Positions 8,718 through 18,154 are shown, counted from the first letter of the stretch. The stretch: DNA of 64,000 nt from JAIRVZ01 sp031553415 (GCA_031553415.1 JAVBLO010000015.1:1-64000); one strand, 5' to 3'. The notes: generated from the sequence alone by a model not told the origin. Translations and numbers: made by a program.

Positions 8718-10232
8718 TTAATAACCAGGATTTTGAGTAGCGTTTTTAGATACTGCAATCACATTAAACGGAATGGGCAATAACAATTGCCACTCCTGTA
8801 ATGTAGTATTATTCAAGTAAGTAGGCTTAGTCGAATCCAAATAAAAAGGAGTTGTATCGCCTGTACCCCGATTGGGTTCCAATTCGGCCTGAAAATGTTT
8901 GCCCATCACATTAATCAATTGATTGGTGCGTTGTAAATCAAAAAACCGTTGATCTTCGAATGCAAATTCGATTCTTCTTTCTTTTGCCAATGCTTCCCGG
9001 AATTTATTTTTATCCGAAACATCTGCTGTTGTCAATTCCGGCAAACCTGCACGGCCACGAATCATATTCAAACGAGCTAATCCTGCATTTGGTCCGGATT
9101 GTTCATTTTCGATTTCTGCAAGCATTAAAATAACATCTGCATAACGGATAACCGGCCAGTCGTTTTCACCATCATTCTTCACATCAACTTTAGAAAGAAA
9201 TTTTTTAACATAAGCAACGTAAACTGTTTTACCGGATTCATCATTCCAGGTACTTGAAAGTGTAACGTCTTTTCTTTTATCTCCGGTTTCATAAGATTGT
9301 ATAAATTCTGTCGTCGGGCAGTTATATCCGCTACCTCCCCCATTTACTATCAAAGCAAAACTATTGGCAGGAGCGAAATAATTTGAAAATGGAGAACCCA
9401 AGCCCAAGTTACCGGCTTTATAACGAACTGCAAATATGATTTCCTTATTCATTTCATTACCGATGTTGAACACATCTGCATAAGATGAAGTCACCAAAGC
9501 ATAACCACTTTGGGAAGTATTTTCGACTTCCAGTAACAAAGTTTTGGCTTCCGCCAGGCGTCCAAGTGTCAGATACACTTTTGCCAGCAATGTTTTGGCC
9601 GCCCATTTATTAACCCGTCCCTTATCTGCCGCTTTGTGAGCTATTGGAAGATATTCTTCTGCATATTTCAAATCCGTTTCAACCAACGCATACACTTCGC
9701 TTACCAGTTTTCTTTCGGCATTGTTGGCTTCATCTCCAGTAATCGTTGATTCTGTAATAAACACCGGTCCGTATAACCTTACCAGGTTGAAATAATGATA
9801 GGCCCTGATAAAACGGGCTTCCGCCTCAAACAAGTGTCTGATGCTATCATTAGAGACCACATCCGCATGTTTCAAAACAACGTTACAATTGGCAATATTA
9901 TGATATGTTGTTTTCCAATATTCATTATTTACCGGATGGGAAGTATCAATCCGGTACATATCCATCGAACGGATATCCTTGCTTTCCGTCGATTCGCTAC
10001 CACTTCCATACAAGCGGGAATTATCCGAACGTAATTCAGTCAGGTACCATTCTTTATTCGCCGGCGCTTGCAACCCATTATAACAAGCAATTACCGCCTG
10101 GTAGATTTCATCCTGGTTTTCATAAAATCCGTTTTCCCCTATATTTGAAATAGGATTCATATCGTCCAAACAACTGGAAAGGGAAACCAACGCAATAAGA
10201 AATGCTGAACTATATTTTATTATCTGTTTCAT
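8718..10232 (-). CDS. SusD/RagB-family outer-membrane lipoprotein
   Basis: 504-residue SusD homologue with a lipobox at C21 (LSSC) followed by LDDMNP. The tetratricopeptide-like helices (FEAEARFIRAYHYFNLVRLYGPV), the KWAAKTLLAKVYLTLGR helix and the C-terminal RRIEFAFEDQRFFDLQRTN signature are typical. It should form the lid of the SusC transporter and bind alginate oligosaccharides. The start lies 20 bases after the susC stop, consistent with translation from one mRNA. Confidence 0.96.
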   Translation of the reverse strand: MKQIIKYSSAFLIALVSLSSCLDDMNPISNIGENGFYENQDEIYQAVIACYNGLQAPANKEWYLTELRSDNSRLYGSGSESTESKDIRSMDMYRIDTSHPVNNEYWKTTYHNIANCNVVLKHADVVSNDSIRHLFEAEARFIRAYHYFNLVRLYGPVFITESTITGDEANNAERKLVSEVYALVETDLKYAEEYLPIAHKAADKGRVNKWAAKTLLAKVYLTLGRLAEAKTLLLEVENTSQSGYALVTSSYADVFNIGNEMNKEIIFAVRYKAGNLGLGSPFSNYFAPANSFALIVNGGGSGYNCPTTEFIQSYETGDKRKDVTLSSTWNDESGKTVYVAYVKKFLSKVDVKNDGENDWPVIRYADVILMLAEIENEQSGPNAGLARLNMIRGRAGLPELTTADVSDKNKFREALAKERRIEFAFEDQRFFDLQRTNQLINVMGKHFQAELEPNRGTGDTTPFYLDSTKPTYLNNTTLQEWQLLLPIPFNVIAVSKNATQNPGY

Positions 10233-10252
10233 AAAATTTCCTTTTTTAATGA

Positions 10253-13200
10253 TTAAAATGTAACATTAAGTCCGGCGCTTATTGTACGTTGTACCGGGAA
10301 TCCTCCCCGTTGGTAACCGTCAATCAGGGGACTGGAATAATTATCTGTTTTCATCCTCGCTTCGGGATTGATTCCACGATAATCCGACGCCCACCACATA
10401 GCCAGGTTTTGTCCGGAAACATATAGCCTTACATTTGAGAGTTTAATCTTTCTTGCTGTTTTTGATGGCAATGTATATCCTAAAGTTATGTCCCTCAATG
10501 CGATATAAGAGCCATCTTCAATCATATAATCTGTAAGCATCCAGTTAAAACCGTTTGTGAAATAAGGTGTTTTTCCGTCTCCGGGATGTTCAGGACTTAT
10601 CCAGCGGTTTTTAACATAGTTTTCGTTCCACTTGCGGCTTTCGTTATACCGTCCGTCTCCGTTATAAACATCAATACCCTGTACTCCCTGAAACAAAACA
10701 GACAAGTCAAATTGTGCATATTTGAATGTATTGGTAAAACCCCATGTAAAATCGGGAAACGGATTTCCCAATACCACCCGGTCATCATCTGTAATACTTC
10801 CACTTTTATCAGCATCCCAGATTTTCAAACCTCCGGGAACATCAGTGGCATGATGCGGATTGGCATCAATTTCCGCCTGGTCTTTCCATACTCCGATAGT
10901 TTTAAATCCATAGAACTGGATTGCCGGGTCACCAAGTATTGCCATATACATTTCATTTGCTTCCCCTGTATTGGGTAAATAATCCGCTCCACCCAAATCG
11001 AGCAACTTATTCTGGTTGGCAGAAATATTAAAAGCCGCATTCCATTCGAAATCTTTTGTTTTAACCGGATATGCATTCAATTCGACTTCAATACCTTTAT
11101 TTCTTACTTTACCCAGGTTAGTCCATTGATAATCGTGTCCGCTAACGGAACTGATTGGTTGTTGGTACAATAATTTCCGGGTAATTGAATAATAATATTC
11201 GGCAGTGAGGTTAATCCTGCTATCCAATACACTGAAATCAATTCCATAATTATATTCATCGGTTTGTTCCCATTGTAACGCAGGATTGGCCAATGTCGGA
11301 GATATATTTGACATACCTGCCACAACACTTCCATTACCGGAGCCTAACACATAATTGGAAGAACCCAGCACGTTTGTATTGGCATAATTAACAATCTTAT
11401 CATTTCCGGTTACACCATAACTTGCACGAAGTTTCAGTTGGTTAATCCAACTTGCAGGTTTAAGGAATGGTTCTTCTGAAATTCTCCAGCCTAATGATAC
11501 GGACGGGAAAACACCATGCCTTTTTTCATCCCCGAATTTGGAACTTTCATCATCACGGATACTTGCCGACAATAAATATTTATCATCATAACTATACATC
11601 AACCGGGCATAATATGAGGCCAGCCCTTCTTCTTCTTTCCATGTTCCGGTTACGGTTTGCAGATTTCCTTTGGAATCTGCCTCATATTGTGCAATGGTTG
11701 TTGCCGCATTGATCGTATGTATATAATCCGTAGGGAAATCAAGTCCTACGATTCCAGCTGTGCTGTAATTCGTTTTCTGGAAGGAATAGCCCAGCAAAGC
11801 ATTAAAATCATGTTTTCCGATTTTCTTTAAGTAATTCAATGTATTTTCCGTTAAAAGTGTAGTTGTCAACGTATTGGCATACGCACTACGATTAGTTATC
11901 CCATCTTGTTTGGAATCTTTTTCCCTGTAAGCTTCCGCCACACTATATCTGACATTAACACCATTTGATGTTTTAAATTCCAATCCTTTCATTAAGCTGA
12001 TAGTCATATATCCTGAAGATTGCAACCGGTAATCATCTGTATAACGATGATCCGTATCCATCACCATACGGGGATTGTGATTAGCAGAAGAAAAAGGACT
12101 GGTAGCCTTAGTTGTTCTGGGCTCGTTGGTTTGAGGGTCTATCCCTGAATAAATTTTATTATTAAACTGTGAACCATAAGCATAAGAACCGATAGGCGCT
12201 CCTGTTATGGCAGCAGTAGCCTCCGTGTGTTTCACCGGCAACCAGGAAGGAGAACGGTAGAAATCTATGAATTGAGTAGAAGGCTTTTCTTTGGTTGTAT
12301 AAGTAGGGTTCAAATTGACCCCGACTTTTACTATTTTAGATAAAGTCGCATCCAGTTTGGCACGAACCGACATTTTTTCATATTCGCTGTTTATCATGAT
12401 TCCCTGATCGTTCAGATATGATCCGGAAACATAGTATTTGACTTCTTTGGTTCCTCCAGATATTGAAAATTCCACATTTGAAATATGTGCTGTGCGGAGA
12501 CCTTCTTCCTGCCAATTGGTATTGTTATTGATGCAGGCAAATGAAAAATCCTGATCCGAAAGTTTTGTTCCTGCCAGGTTATTTTCGTTCACCCTCATAT
12601 TCACATATTCCTGTGCTGTCATAATCGGGTGCAATTTATAAGCATCTTTTGTTCCGAATGACGCCTTTGCCGTATACTTGGGTTTCTTGATATCTCCTGA
12701 TTTTGTAGTAATAATAATAACGCCTGCAGCAGCACGGGAACCGTAGATAGCGGCAGATGCAGCATCTTTCAATACTTCAATAGACTCAATATCACTTGCA
12801 TTGACAACCCCAAGACCACCATCGACTGGAAAACCGTCGATAATAACAAGAGGCTCGGATCCGGCGCTGATCGAACCCATTCCCCTCACACGGATAATGG
12901 GAGCTTCCCCTACTTCGGATGTTGTATTTTGAATTTGCACTCCGGCTACGCGCCCCTGTAATGCCTGATCTACGCGCGATACGGGAATATCTTCTAATCC
13001 ATCTGTTTTGACTTTGGTAATAGACCCTGTTAAATGAGATTTCTTTTGAACCCCATAACCAACTACGACTACCTCTTCAAGGTTTTGCAGGTCTTCTTTC
13101 ATCGTAAAATTAATAGTACTCTGGCTGCCAACAGTAATTGCCTGTGTCATATAGCCAACAAAAGAAAATTGAAGGACAGAATTACTACCTGGGACATTAA

Positions 13201-13420
13201 TGCTATAATGTCCATCAATATCCGTTATAGTTCCTGTAGCGGTTCCCTTAACAGAAACACTCACCCCGATAAGAGGCAATTTTTCTTCATCAAGAATGGT
13301 TCCCGTCACAGTTTTAGATTGCGCATGAACCGAAACAACCGCACCTTGTGTTGCGCAAAAGAAGATGCTTAAGAATAGCATTAAAGCTGTTTTTGAAAAT
13401 AGATTCCAGGTCTTTTTCAT
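10253..13420 (-). CDS. SusC/RagA-family TonB-linked outer-membrane transporter
   Basis: 1055 residues. Signal peptide to about residue 34; carboxypeptidase-regulatory-like domain 37-110 (TGTILDEEKLPLIGVSVSVK); TonB-box-like EEVVVVGYG at 115-123; plug domain to about 240 with IRVRGMGS, DGFPVDGG and VLKDAASAAIYGSRAAAGVI; then a long beta-barrel ending in Phe (ISAGLNVTF), as expected for BAM recognition. With the adjacent SusD it should import oligo-alginate in a TonB-dependent way. I see no convincing promoter in the 100 bases before it; that spacer is filled with an inverted repeat, so it may be read through from the genes upstream. Confidence 0.97.
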   Translation of the reverse strand: MKKTWNLFSKTALMLFLSIFFCATQGAVVSVHAQSKTVTGTILDEEKLPLIGVSVSVKGTATGTITDIDGHYSINVPGSNSVLQFSFVGYMTQAITVGSQSTINFTMKEDLQNLEEVVVVGYGVQKKSHLTGSITKVKTDGLEDIPVSRVDQALQGRVAGVQIQNTTSEVGEAPIIRVRGMGSISAGSEPLVIIDGFPVDGGLGVVNASDIESIEVLKDAASAAIYGSRAAAGVIIITTKSGDIKKPKYTAKASFGTKDAYKLHPIMTAQEYVNMRVNENNLAGTKLSDQDFSFACINNNTNWQEEGLRTAHISNVEFSISGGTKEVKYYVSGSYLNDQGIMINSEYEKMSVRAKLDATLSKIVKVGVNLNPTYTTKEKPSTQFIDFYRSPSWLPVKHTEATAAITGAPIGSYAYGSQFNNKIYSGIDPQTNEPRTTKATSPFSSANHNPRMVMDTDHRYTDDYRLQSSGYMTISLMKGLEFKTSNGVNVRYSVAEAYREKDSKQDGITNRSAYANTLTTTLLTENTLNYLKKIGKHDFNALLGYSFQKTNYSTAGIVGLDFPTDYIHTINAATTIAQYEADSKGNLQTVTGTWKEEEGLASYYARLMYSYDDKYLLSASIRDDESSKFGDEKRHGVFPSVSLGWRISEEPFLKPASWINQLKLRASYGVTGNDKIVNYANTNVLGSSNYVLGSGNGSVVAGMSNISPTLANPALQWEQTDEYNYGIDFSVLDSRINLTAEYYYSITRKLLYQQPISSVSGHDYQWTNLGKVRNKGIEVELNAYPVKTKDFEWNAAFNISANQNKLLDLGGADYLPNTGEANEMYMAILGDPAIQFYGFKTIGVWKDQAEIDANPHHATDVPGGLKIWDADKSGSITDDDRVVLGNPFPDFTWGFTNTFKYAQFDLSVLFQGVQGIDVYNGDGRYNESRKWNENYVKNRWISPEHPGDGKTPYFTNGFNWMLTDYMIEDGSYIALRDITLGYTLPSKTARKIKLSNVRLYVSGQNLAMWWASDYRGINPEARMKTDNYSSPLIDGYQRGGFPVQRTISAGLNVTF

Positions 13421-13433
13421 GGAAAATTGTTTT

Positions 13434-13508
13434 AAAGAAGTTAGAAGTCAGGAGTGAGAAGTGAGAAGTAGAAGCTGAAAATATAATTCTTCTTACTTCT
13501 AACTTCCT
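13434..13508. repeat. Intercistronic inverted repeat (GAAGT-word type)
   Basis: The spacer between the 320-residue protein and susC contains AAGTTAGAAGTCAGGAGTGA and GAAGTGAGAAGT words on the left arm and CTTCTTACTTCTAACTTC on the right. GAAGTTAGAAGT pairs perfectly with ACTTCTAACTTC over 12 bases. Confidence 0.65.
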
Positions 13509-13521
13509 ATAATTAGAATTA

Positions 13522-14484
13522 TCACTTCAGAATTTTGATGGTTTCAACCGCTCCGTTAGAATATGTTAACTTCTGGATATAAACACCATTGGAAGGTTCT
13601 TGAACTTGCACTCCTGTGGTTGTATAATAATTTACAGAAATAACCTCTCCTTTATCTGCATTTGCAGTTTTAGCCGATGATGCTCCTTGTCCGAGAGCGT
13701 CAGTCCAAGTTTTAGCAAAGCGTAAACCTCCAAGTTGTGCTGCAAGCGTACTCCTCTGACGAATTACCAATCCTCTAATGGCTTTTAACGCAGTTCCTGT
13801 AATTCCTACTGGCGTTACAGTAGAGGATGCAGGCTCTGTTCCTGCAACATTTGGATTAATATACACAGATGTAGTTCCAAGTCCAGCGCCATCAATAACC
13901 ACCTTCAATACAGCCAAATAAGTAGTTCCGAAATTATAAATACCGGAGAATACAGATGGAGCACCACCATCACCCAAGCCTATTGCATAAGTAGTCTCGT
14001 CAATTCCTTTTATACCCAAACGTGCACGTTGGGCATTTCCGGTATAATTTCCATCTAAAGAAATAAATTCAGCTCCTGATGTAGTGGCAGCGCTAACATT
14101 AAACATAAAAGCAACATAATATGTGCCAGCTCCGTAAGTATTGTCATCTGCTAAAGAATAAATATCTGTTCTACCCCCTGTTGTTAATTTCAGCAAATCA
14201 ATCGCAACATTTTTCCCAGATTCTATATAACTTGCATAAGTAAGAGGTGCTACGAGCTTGGGGCTTACACTTTCGGGACTTTGATCATTATTCCCGGTCT
14301 TTCCGGAAAGGTTCCATTGATTAAGTTTAATGGGATTCGTTTCGTCTTGTGTTGTATTTGCATAAGCGCCTTTTTCTAAGTCTTGGCCTACGGTATAACC
14401 TGCAAGAAAGTTATTTTTAATCAATTGTGCATTTGCGAACAATACGCCTGCACACAAAACCATTGTTAGTACAATTTTTTTCAT
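13522..14484 (-). CDS. Secreted LamG-like protein with a short C-terminal tail
   Basis: 320 residues: a signal peptide (MKKIVLTMVLCAGVLFANAQ), a single jelly-roll-like region (about 22-265) with the pattern seen in LamG/concanavalin modules (YYVAFMFNV, TTYLAVLKVVID, TSVYINPNVAGTEP, LRFAKTWTDAL), and a C-terminal stretch with YYTTTGVQVQEPSNGVYIQK followed by LTYSNGAVETIKILK. The same module order and nearly the same tail occur in the 833-residue protein just upstream. The tail resembles a shortened type IX secretion sorting signal. Function unknown; its place before susC suggests glycan binding outside the cell. Confidence 0.75.
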   Translation of the reverse strand: MKKIVLTMVLCAGVLFANAQLIKNNFLAGYTVGQDLEKGAYANTTQDETNPIKLNQWNLSGKTGNNDQSPESVSPKLVAPLTYASYIESGKNVAIDLLKLTTGGRTDIYSLADDNTYGAGTYYVAFMFNVSAATTSGAEFISLDGNYTGNAQRARLGIKGIDETTYAIGLGDGGAPSVFSGIYNFGTTYLAVLKVVIDGAGLGTTSVYINPNVAGTEPASSTVTPVGITGTALKAIRGLVIRQRSTLAAQLGGLRFAKTWTDALGQGASSAKTANADKGEVISVNYYTTTGVQVQEPSNGVYIQKLTYSNGAVETIKILK

Positions 14485-14528
14485 GATGGGATAAAATTTA
14501 ATTAATAAAACATTTATTATATTATACG

Positions 14529-14587
14529 ATGCAAAGTTTTGAAAATCAGCTCATTTTTATTTGCAATATTTTCTCAAAACTTTGCAT
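14529..14587. repeat. Perfect 14-bp inverted repeat before the LamG-like gene
   Basis: ATGCAAAGTTTTGA (14529-14542) and TCAAAACTTTGCAT (14574-14587) are exact reverse complements around a 31-base AT-rich loop. The left arm, read on the minus strand, contains ACTTTGCATCG, which resembles the Bacteroidota -7 element, about 50 bases before the ATG at 14484. It may be a promoter with overlapping operator, or an attenuator; no T-run follows. Confidence 0.6.
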
Positions 14588-14603
14588 TGTTGTTTCAAAT
14601 CAG

Positions 14604-17105
14604 TTATTTTTTGAAAATTTTAGTGGTTTCTACTGCACCATTATTGTAAGTTGTTTTTTTGATAAAGATGCCAGAGGTCGGTTGTTGGATTTCAATACCT
14701 GTAAGGGTATAGTACCTAACATCAACAACATTAGCATTGTTATTGATATTTTCAACAGAAGTTACAGTAGATATTCCCCATTTAAATCTCATATCCGCTG
14801 ACGAAAGAGTAGTCGTATAAGAAAGAGGACTATTTGCCGCCAAATCTACTTTCAGTGCACCATTGTCATATAGCATCCAACTATTTCCATTATTGGCAGG
14901 AATAGATGGTAAAGTCATTACATATTCACCTGGAGATGGTGTATATTCTAATAATATATCATTTGTATAAGATGTTGGAATTACAAGAGGGAAAATTTGT
15001 GTAAAATCAACGGCATTTGTACTTCCGTCAAATGTAAGATCTACGATTATATTTCCAGTGTAAGTAGGCATTTGGGCATCTGTTGGATTATAATTAACTA
15101 AAGGAGGAACAAGATTTCCTACTGCTGACAATGGAGGTGTAGGTGTAATGGTTGCCAATACCTTCATTCTAAGATTTTTTACAGTCAAAATATCTAAATT
15201 ATCTTTATTGATATTTTTATAACTAATATTATGTATTGCTCCATGATATAAGGTTATATCATTTTCAAAAGTCACCGGAGACTTTTTTGTATTATCAACA
15301 GTACCAGCTATAGCATTTATGTTAAAAGTACCTCCTGTATTCACAATAATTTCTTGCATTATATATAGTGCATTTCCTATTTGAGGTGTAACATTTAAAA
15401 TTCCTCCCTGTTTTATCGTAATTATTTGATTCAATGATCCACTCTCGAAGAAATCCTTATTCATTCTCAATATGCTATATTTTGCTCCTGCATTTATATT
15501 AATTGCTGGCCCCGGTAAAAATTCAGATATATGTAAACCTGTACTACCAGCATTAGTAGATATTTCTCCCTGAGATATTTCCCATGTACCTGAAAATGTT
15601 GTCTTGGTTAAATCCGTATTTGGAGCTATACGCAAGGCCTCTGCCCCCATTTTTGTTATAACACCACTACCTTGAATAATAATAGGGGATTGTTCTCCTG
15701 TTGACACTACACCTAATTGTAAAGATTTACTTATATTTATTGTATTATTTCCTGCAAGTGTTAATGTGCCTATCCTCAATGTAGTTGAGCTCGTGTTGCT
15801 CAATAAAATACTGTTATTTAAAGACAGTCCTTCAAGTCCACTTGCTGAAGCTCCAAGAATTTCTACAGTTGCTGCTGTTGCTTCAATTGTCAATTTTGGA
15901 ATACTTGAATTAATTTTCAAATGCTGTCCTGAACTTAAATAAATAGTATGTCCAGCTAAAGGGGTACCAACTTTGGTTGTATTGTTTTTTTCCACAAAAA
16001 TATCTATATCACCCCAAGTATTTGTAGCCGGCTTTAAAGGATTGATCACCCATTCTGTATTAGGAAGTGCAGTTGGGTCTTCAAAAACAGCAGTAACTGT
16101 TTTATTTTCATCCATTCTCAATGTAAGTGAGTTTTCTGGAGTAGCAGCTGTATTAACTCCATTCACTACAAAATTCTTTAATTGATAATTTCCTGTTGGA
16201 GTAGCTGTGATAATTACTTCATCTCCAATATTATATTTATTACCGGCTTTAACAGGGGAAACAGCAATACTACCACCTTCTGATAAGGGAATCAATGTTA
16301 AAATTGCCTCAGTAGGGACTACTGTAGCTTCAACTGCATCTGCCCAAGTATAAGAAACACGGACTCCACTAATATTATATCGGTAAGTAGTACCAGATCC
16401 TGTTGCTCTAAACCATACATTATTTAGTTTCGTTTTTGCAGCATCTGCATCTGTACTTTCAACTGTAGCTGAAAGTTCATTACTTGTTCCAATAATTGGG
16501 TTGACAAACAACTTAGTTTTTTGTGTTGTGAAATCATATTTCAAAACAATTAAGAAAACTGTGTTCAAATTATCAGCAATACTATACGCTGTTTCTCCCC
16601 AATTTACATTTCCAATAGTCGTAGTTGCTCTTGCTGTTCCGAATTTAAACGTAGTAGTAGTCGCTACACCTGTAGTTTTTCCAAACCATACTTTAGGCCC
16701 ATTATTACTCGTTCCGTCTGCTAACCCTAAAATTTCAACTCCACTAGACGACATTGCGGAACTGCAAGGATTAAATAAAAAAGACAAATAAACTACACCA
16801 CTATTAATCGCTGTTTGAGAAAATGCTCGATAAGAAGGATATGATGCTGAAGTACTTGTAATGTCAGTGTATAACGTTTTACCAACATTAGAATGTACAT
16901 AATCTCCTCCTGCATTAGAATAAATCAACCCTCCAGAAACAATGTTTCTACCCGTCCCACCAATTGTAACTCCTGCTTGAGTTGTCCAGGCTGTTACATT
17001 CGCAAGATTTGTTTCTGTATAATCAAACGTTTCATCCCAAGTTATTGCCTTTGATGATAGCGCTATCATTGTTACGGCGAACAAAAGAGTAATTAATCTT
17101 TTCAT
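14604..17105 (-). CDS. Large secreted protein: LamG-like module, bacterial repeat, beta-helix-like region, tail
   Basis: 833 residues, rich in Thr/Ser/Asn. Signal peptide 1-20; LamG-like module about 22-255 (ITWDETFDYTETNL ... VRVSYTWADAV) parallel to the 320-residue neighbour; a beta-sandwich bacterial repeat about 262-345 (GGSIAVSPVKAGNKYNIGDEV, ENKTVTAVFED); then a long repetitive region with autotransporter- or beta-helix-like coils (LTLAGNNTINISKSLQLG, IIQGSGVITKMG); and a tail VRYYTLTGIEIQQPTSGIFI followed by KKTTYNNGAVETTKIFKK. No catalytic motif recognised. It is the first gene after the toxin-antitoxin pair and is likely a surface-attached or secreted alginate-binding protein; this is inference. 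Confidence 0.72.
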   Translation of the reverse strand: MKRLITLLFAVTMIALSSKAITWDETFDYTETNLANVTAWTTQAGVTIGGTGRNIVSGGLIYSNAGGDYVHSNVGKTLYTDITSTSASYPSYRAFSQTAINSGVVYLSFLFNPCSSAMSSSGVEILGLADGTSNNGPKVWFGKTTGVATTTTFKFGTARATTTIGNVNWGETAYSIADNLNTVFLIVLKYDFTTQKTKLFVNPIIGTSNELSATVESTDADAAKTKLNNVWFRATGSGTTYRYNISGVRVSYTWADAVEATVVPTEAILTLIPLSEGGSIAVSPVKAGNKYNIGDEVIITATPTGNYQLKNFVVNGVNTAATPENSLTLRMDENKTVTAVFEDPTALPNTEWVINPLKPATNTWGDIDIFVEKNNTTKVGTPLAGHTIYLSSGQHLKINSSIPKLTIEATAATVEILGASASGLEGLSLNNSILLSNTSSTTLRIGTLTLAGNNTINISKSLQLGVVSTGEQSPIIIQGSGVITKMGAEALRIAPNTDLTKTTFSGTWEISQGEISTNAGSTGLHISEFLPGPAININAGAKYSILRMNKDFFESGSLNQIITIKQGGILNVTPQIGNALYIMQEIIVNTGGTFNINAIAGTVDNTKKSPVTFENDITLYHGAIHNISYKNINKDNLDILTVKNLRMKVLATITPTPPLSAVGNLVPPLVNYNPTDAQMPTYTGNIIVDLTFDGSTNAVDFTQIFPLVIPTSYTNDILLEYTPSPGEYVMTLPSIPANNGNSWMLYDNGALKVDLAANSPLSYTTTLSSADMRFKWGISTVTSVENINNNANVVDVRYYTLTGIEIQQPTSGIFIKKTTYNNGAVETTKIFKK

Positions 17106-17261
17106 GATAATTCAAAATTTAATTTATTAAAAATATTTGTTGTTAATCTCTAAAAATCTCGTGTGTGTAATTCTAATTATGCAAAGTAGCTGAAATACCA
17201 CCAAAATCATTTGTAAAACAGGCTCAACTCTTTGATCTATTGTCTCAATTTGTTTTCAATA
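17106..17261. other. Leader region of the downstream half of the alginate PUL
   Basis: No gene is visible. Read on the minus strand it contains GCTACTTTGCATAAT about 80 bases before the ATG at 17105, a weak match to the -7 element, with no clear -33 TTTG at the right distance. A promoter for the 833-residue protein and perhaps for susCD is expected here because a terminator lies just upstream. Confidence 0.35.
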
Positions 17262-17308
17262 CTTTAAAATAAAAAAGCGCATAAACCTTTATATTGGCCT
17301 ACACGCTT
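17262..17308 (-). terminator. Intrinsic terminator of the toxin-antitoxin operon
   Basis: On the minus strand AAGCGTGTAGGCC pairs with GGTTTATGCGCTT (13 pairs, four of them G-U) around loop AATATAAA and is followed by TTTTTTATTTT. Arms are at 17296-17308 and 17275-17287. It lies 32 bases after the toxin stop codon. Confidence 0.85.
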
Positions 17309-17340
17309 AAAATTTCAACAATTCAAACTTGAATTAATTA

Positions 17341-17628
17341 TTAATCATCATAATGTCCAATGGCTGATATAATATATACCACAATTCTATCTTCATTCAC
17401 TTCATAGACTAACCTGTGTTTTTGAGTAATTCTCCGTGACCATTGTCCTTTTTTATCATATTTGAGTGGTTCCGGATTTCCTGTTCCTATATAAGGATGA
17501 ATTCTTAACTCATTTAGAAGATTATTTATTTTTATCAAAATCGACTTATTTCCCGATTTCCGGTGCAATTCAACATGCTCAATAAATTCCTCTGAGTATT
17601 CTATTTCGTAAAAATTGTCATTCTCCAT
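17341..17628 (-). CDS. yoeB: YoeB/Txe-family mRNA interferase toxin
   Basis: About 95 residues from the ATG at 17628; a GTG three codons upstream is also in frame. It has the family signature: GNPEPLKYDKKGQWSRRITQ, KHRLVYEV and the C-terminal GHYDD, which supply the Glu, Arg, His and Tyr used by YoeB for ribosome-dependent mRNA cleavage. It follows the antitoxin gene on the same strand with a gap of about 20 bases and ends before a strong terminator. Family assignment is firm; activity in this host is not shown by sequence. Confidence 0.93.
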   Translation of the reverse strand: MENDNFYEIEYSEEFIEHVELHRKSGNKSILIKINNLLNELRIHPYIGTGNPEPLKYDKKGQWSRRITQKHRLVYEVNEDRIVVYIISAIGHYDD

Positions 17629-17649
17629 AGTAATCACAAAATAATCGGA

Positions 17650-17991
17650 TTACTCCAAACCCAAAAGTTTTTTTTGGTCTTCTTCTTTTAATAGAGTTCT
17701 TTTTGATTTTTTTGCAGATTCAAGAGATTTATTCAATTGTTCAACATTCCTTTTATCCGCCCAAAATATATCGCCAGAAGGACTTATATCAAATGGATTA
17801 CATCTGTATTTTTCAGGAATGGAAAAAAAATCTTTTATCCAATTTTCATCTACAAACACTTTATCCGGTTCGTCGCTTACAATCAGATTAATATACTTTT
17901 TTCCCCTTTTAACTGCAACCCGTTCCTTTTCTGCCAACTCGAAATAAGTTTTTATCTCATTCCGAACTTCTCTTGTTGTAATGATTTTCAT
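17650..17991 (-). CDS. YefM/Phd-family antitoxin
   Basis: 113 residues. The N-terminal TTREVRNEIKTYFELAEKER and VAVKRGKKYINLIVSD form the Phd/YefM DNA-binding fold; the rest (NWIKDFFSIPEKYRCNPFDI ... KKLLGLE) should wrap the toxin. It is longer than the E. coli YefM but of the length common in Bacteroidota. It is first in the operon, with its own promoter and a GTGTACAC palindrome immediately upstream, as expected for autorepression. Confidence 0.9.
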   Translation of the reverse strand: MKIITTREVRNEIKTYFELAEKERVAVKRGKKYINLIVSDEPDKVFVDENWIKDFFSIPEKYRCNPFDISPSGDIFWADKRNVEQLNKSLESAKKSKRTLLKEEDQKKLLGLE

Positions 17992-18007
17992 ATCTTCTTA
18001 CATTGAT

Positions 18008-18015
18008 GTGTACAC
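18008..18015. promoter_or_regulatory. YefM-type operator palindrome GTGTACAC
   Basis: A perfect 8-bp palindrome containing the TGTACA core lies between the -7 element and the antitoxin ATG. TGTACA is the core described for YefM-YoeB operators in E. coli, so this is a likely site for antitoxin or complex binding. Confidence 0.7.
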
Positions 18016-18026
18016 TTTTTAATACA

Positions 18027-18058
18027 CAAAAATAGTAATTTTCGATATACTATTCAAA
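18027..18058 (-). promoter_or_regulatory. Promoter of the toxin-antitoxin operon
   Basis: On the minus strand TTTG (18058-18055), 20 bases, TATTTTTG (18034-18027): an exact match to the Bacteroidota -33/-7 consensus TTTG and TAnnTTTG. The start site would be near 18020, about 30 bases before the ATG. Confidence 0.8.
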
Positions 18059-18154
18059 AAGAAATATATTAATTTTATCGAAATAAAATCAAAACGTGTA
18101 AACCAATATGTCAAAGAGCGATGAAAAAACCTACAACCACACCAACCAAACTTA

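Noticed and set aside
17629..17637. GTG start of the YoeB-type toxin
   Set aside because: The ATG three codons later gives the usual length and a normal gap after the antitoxin.
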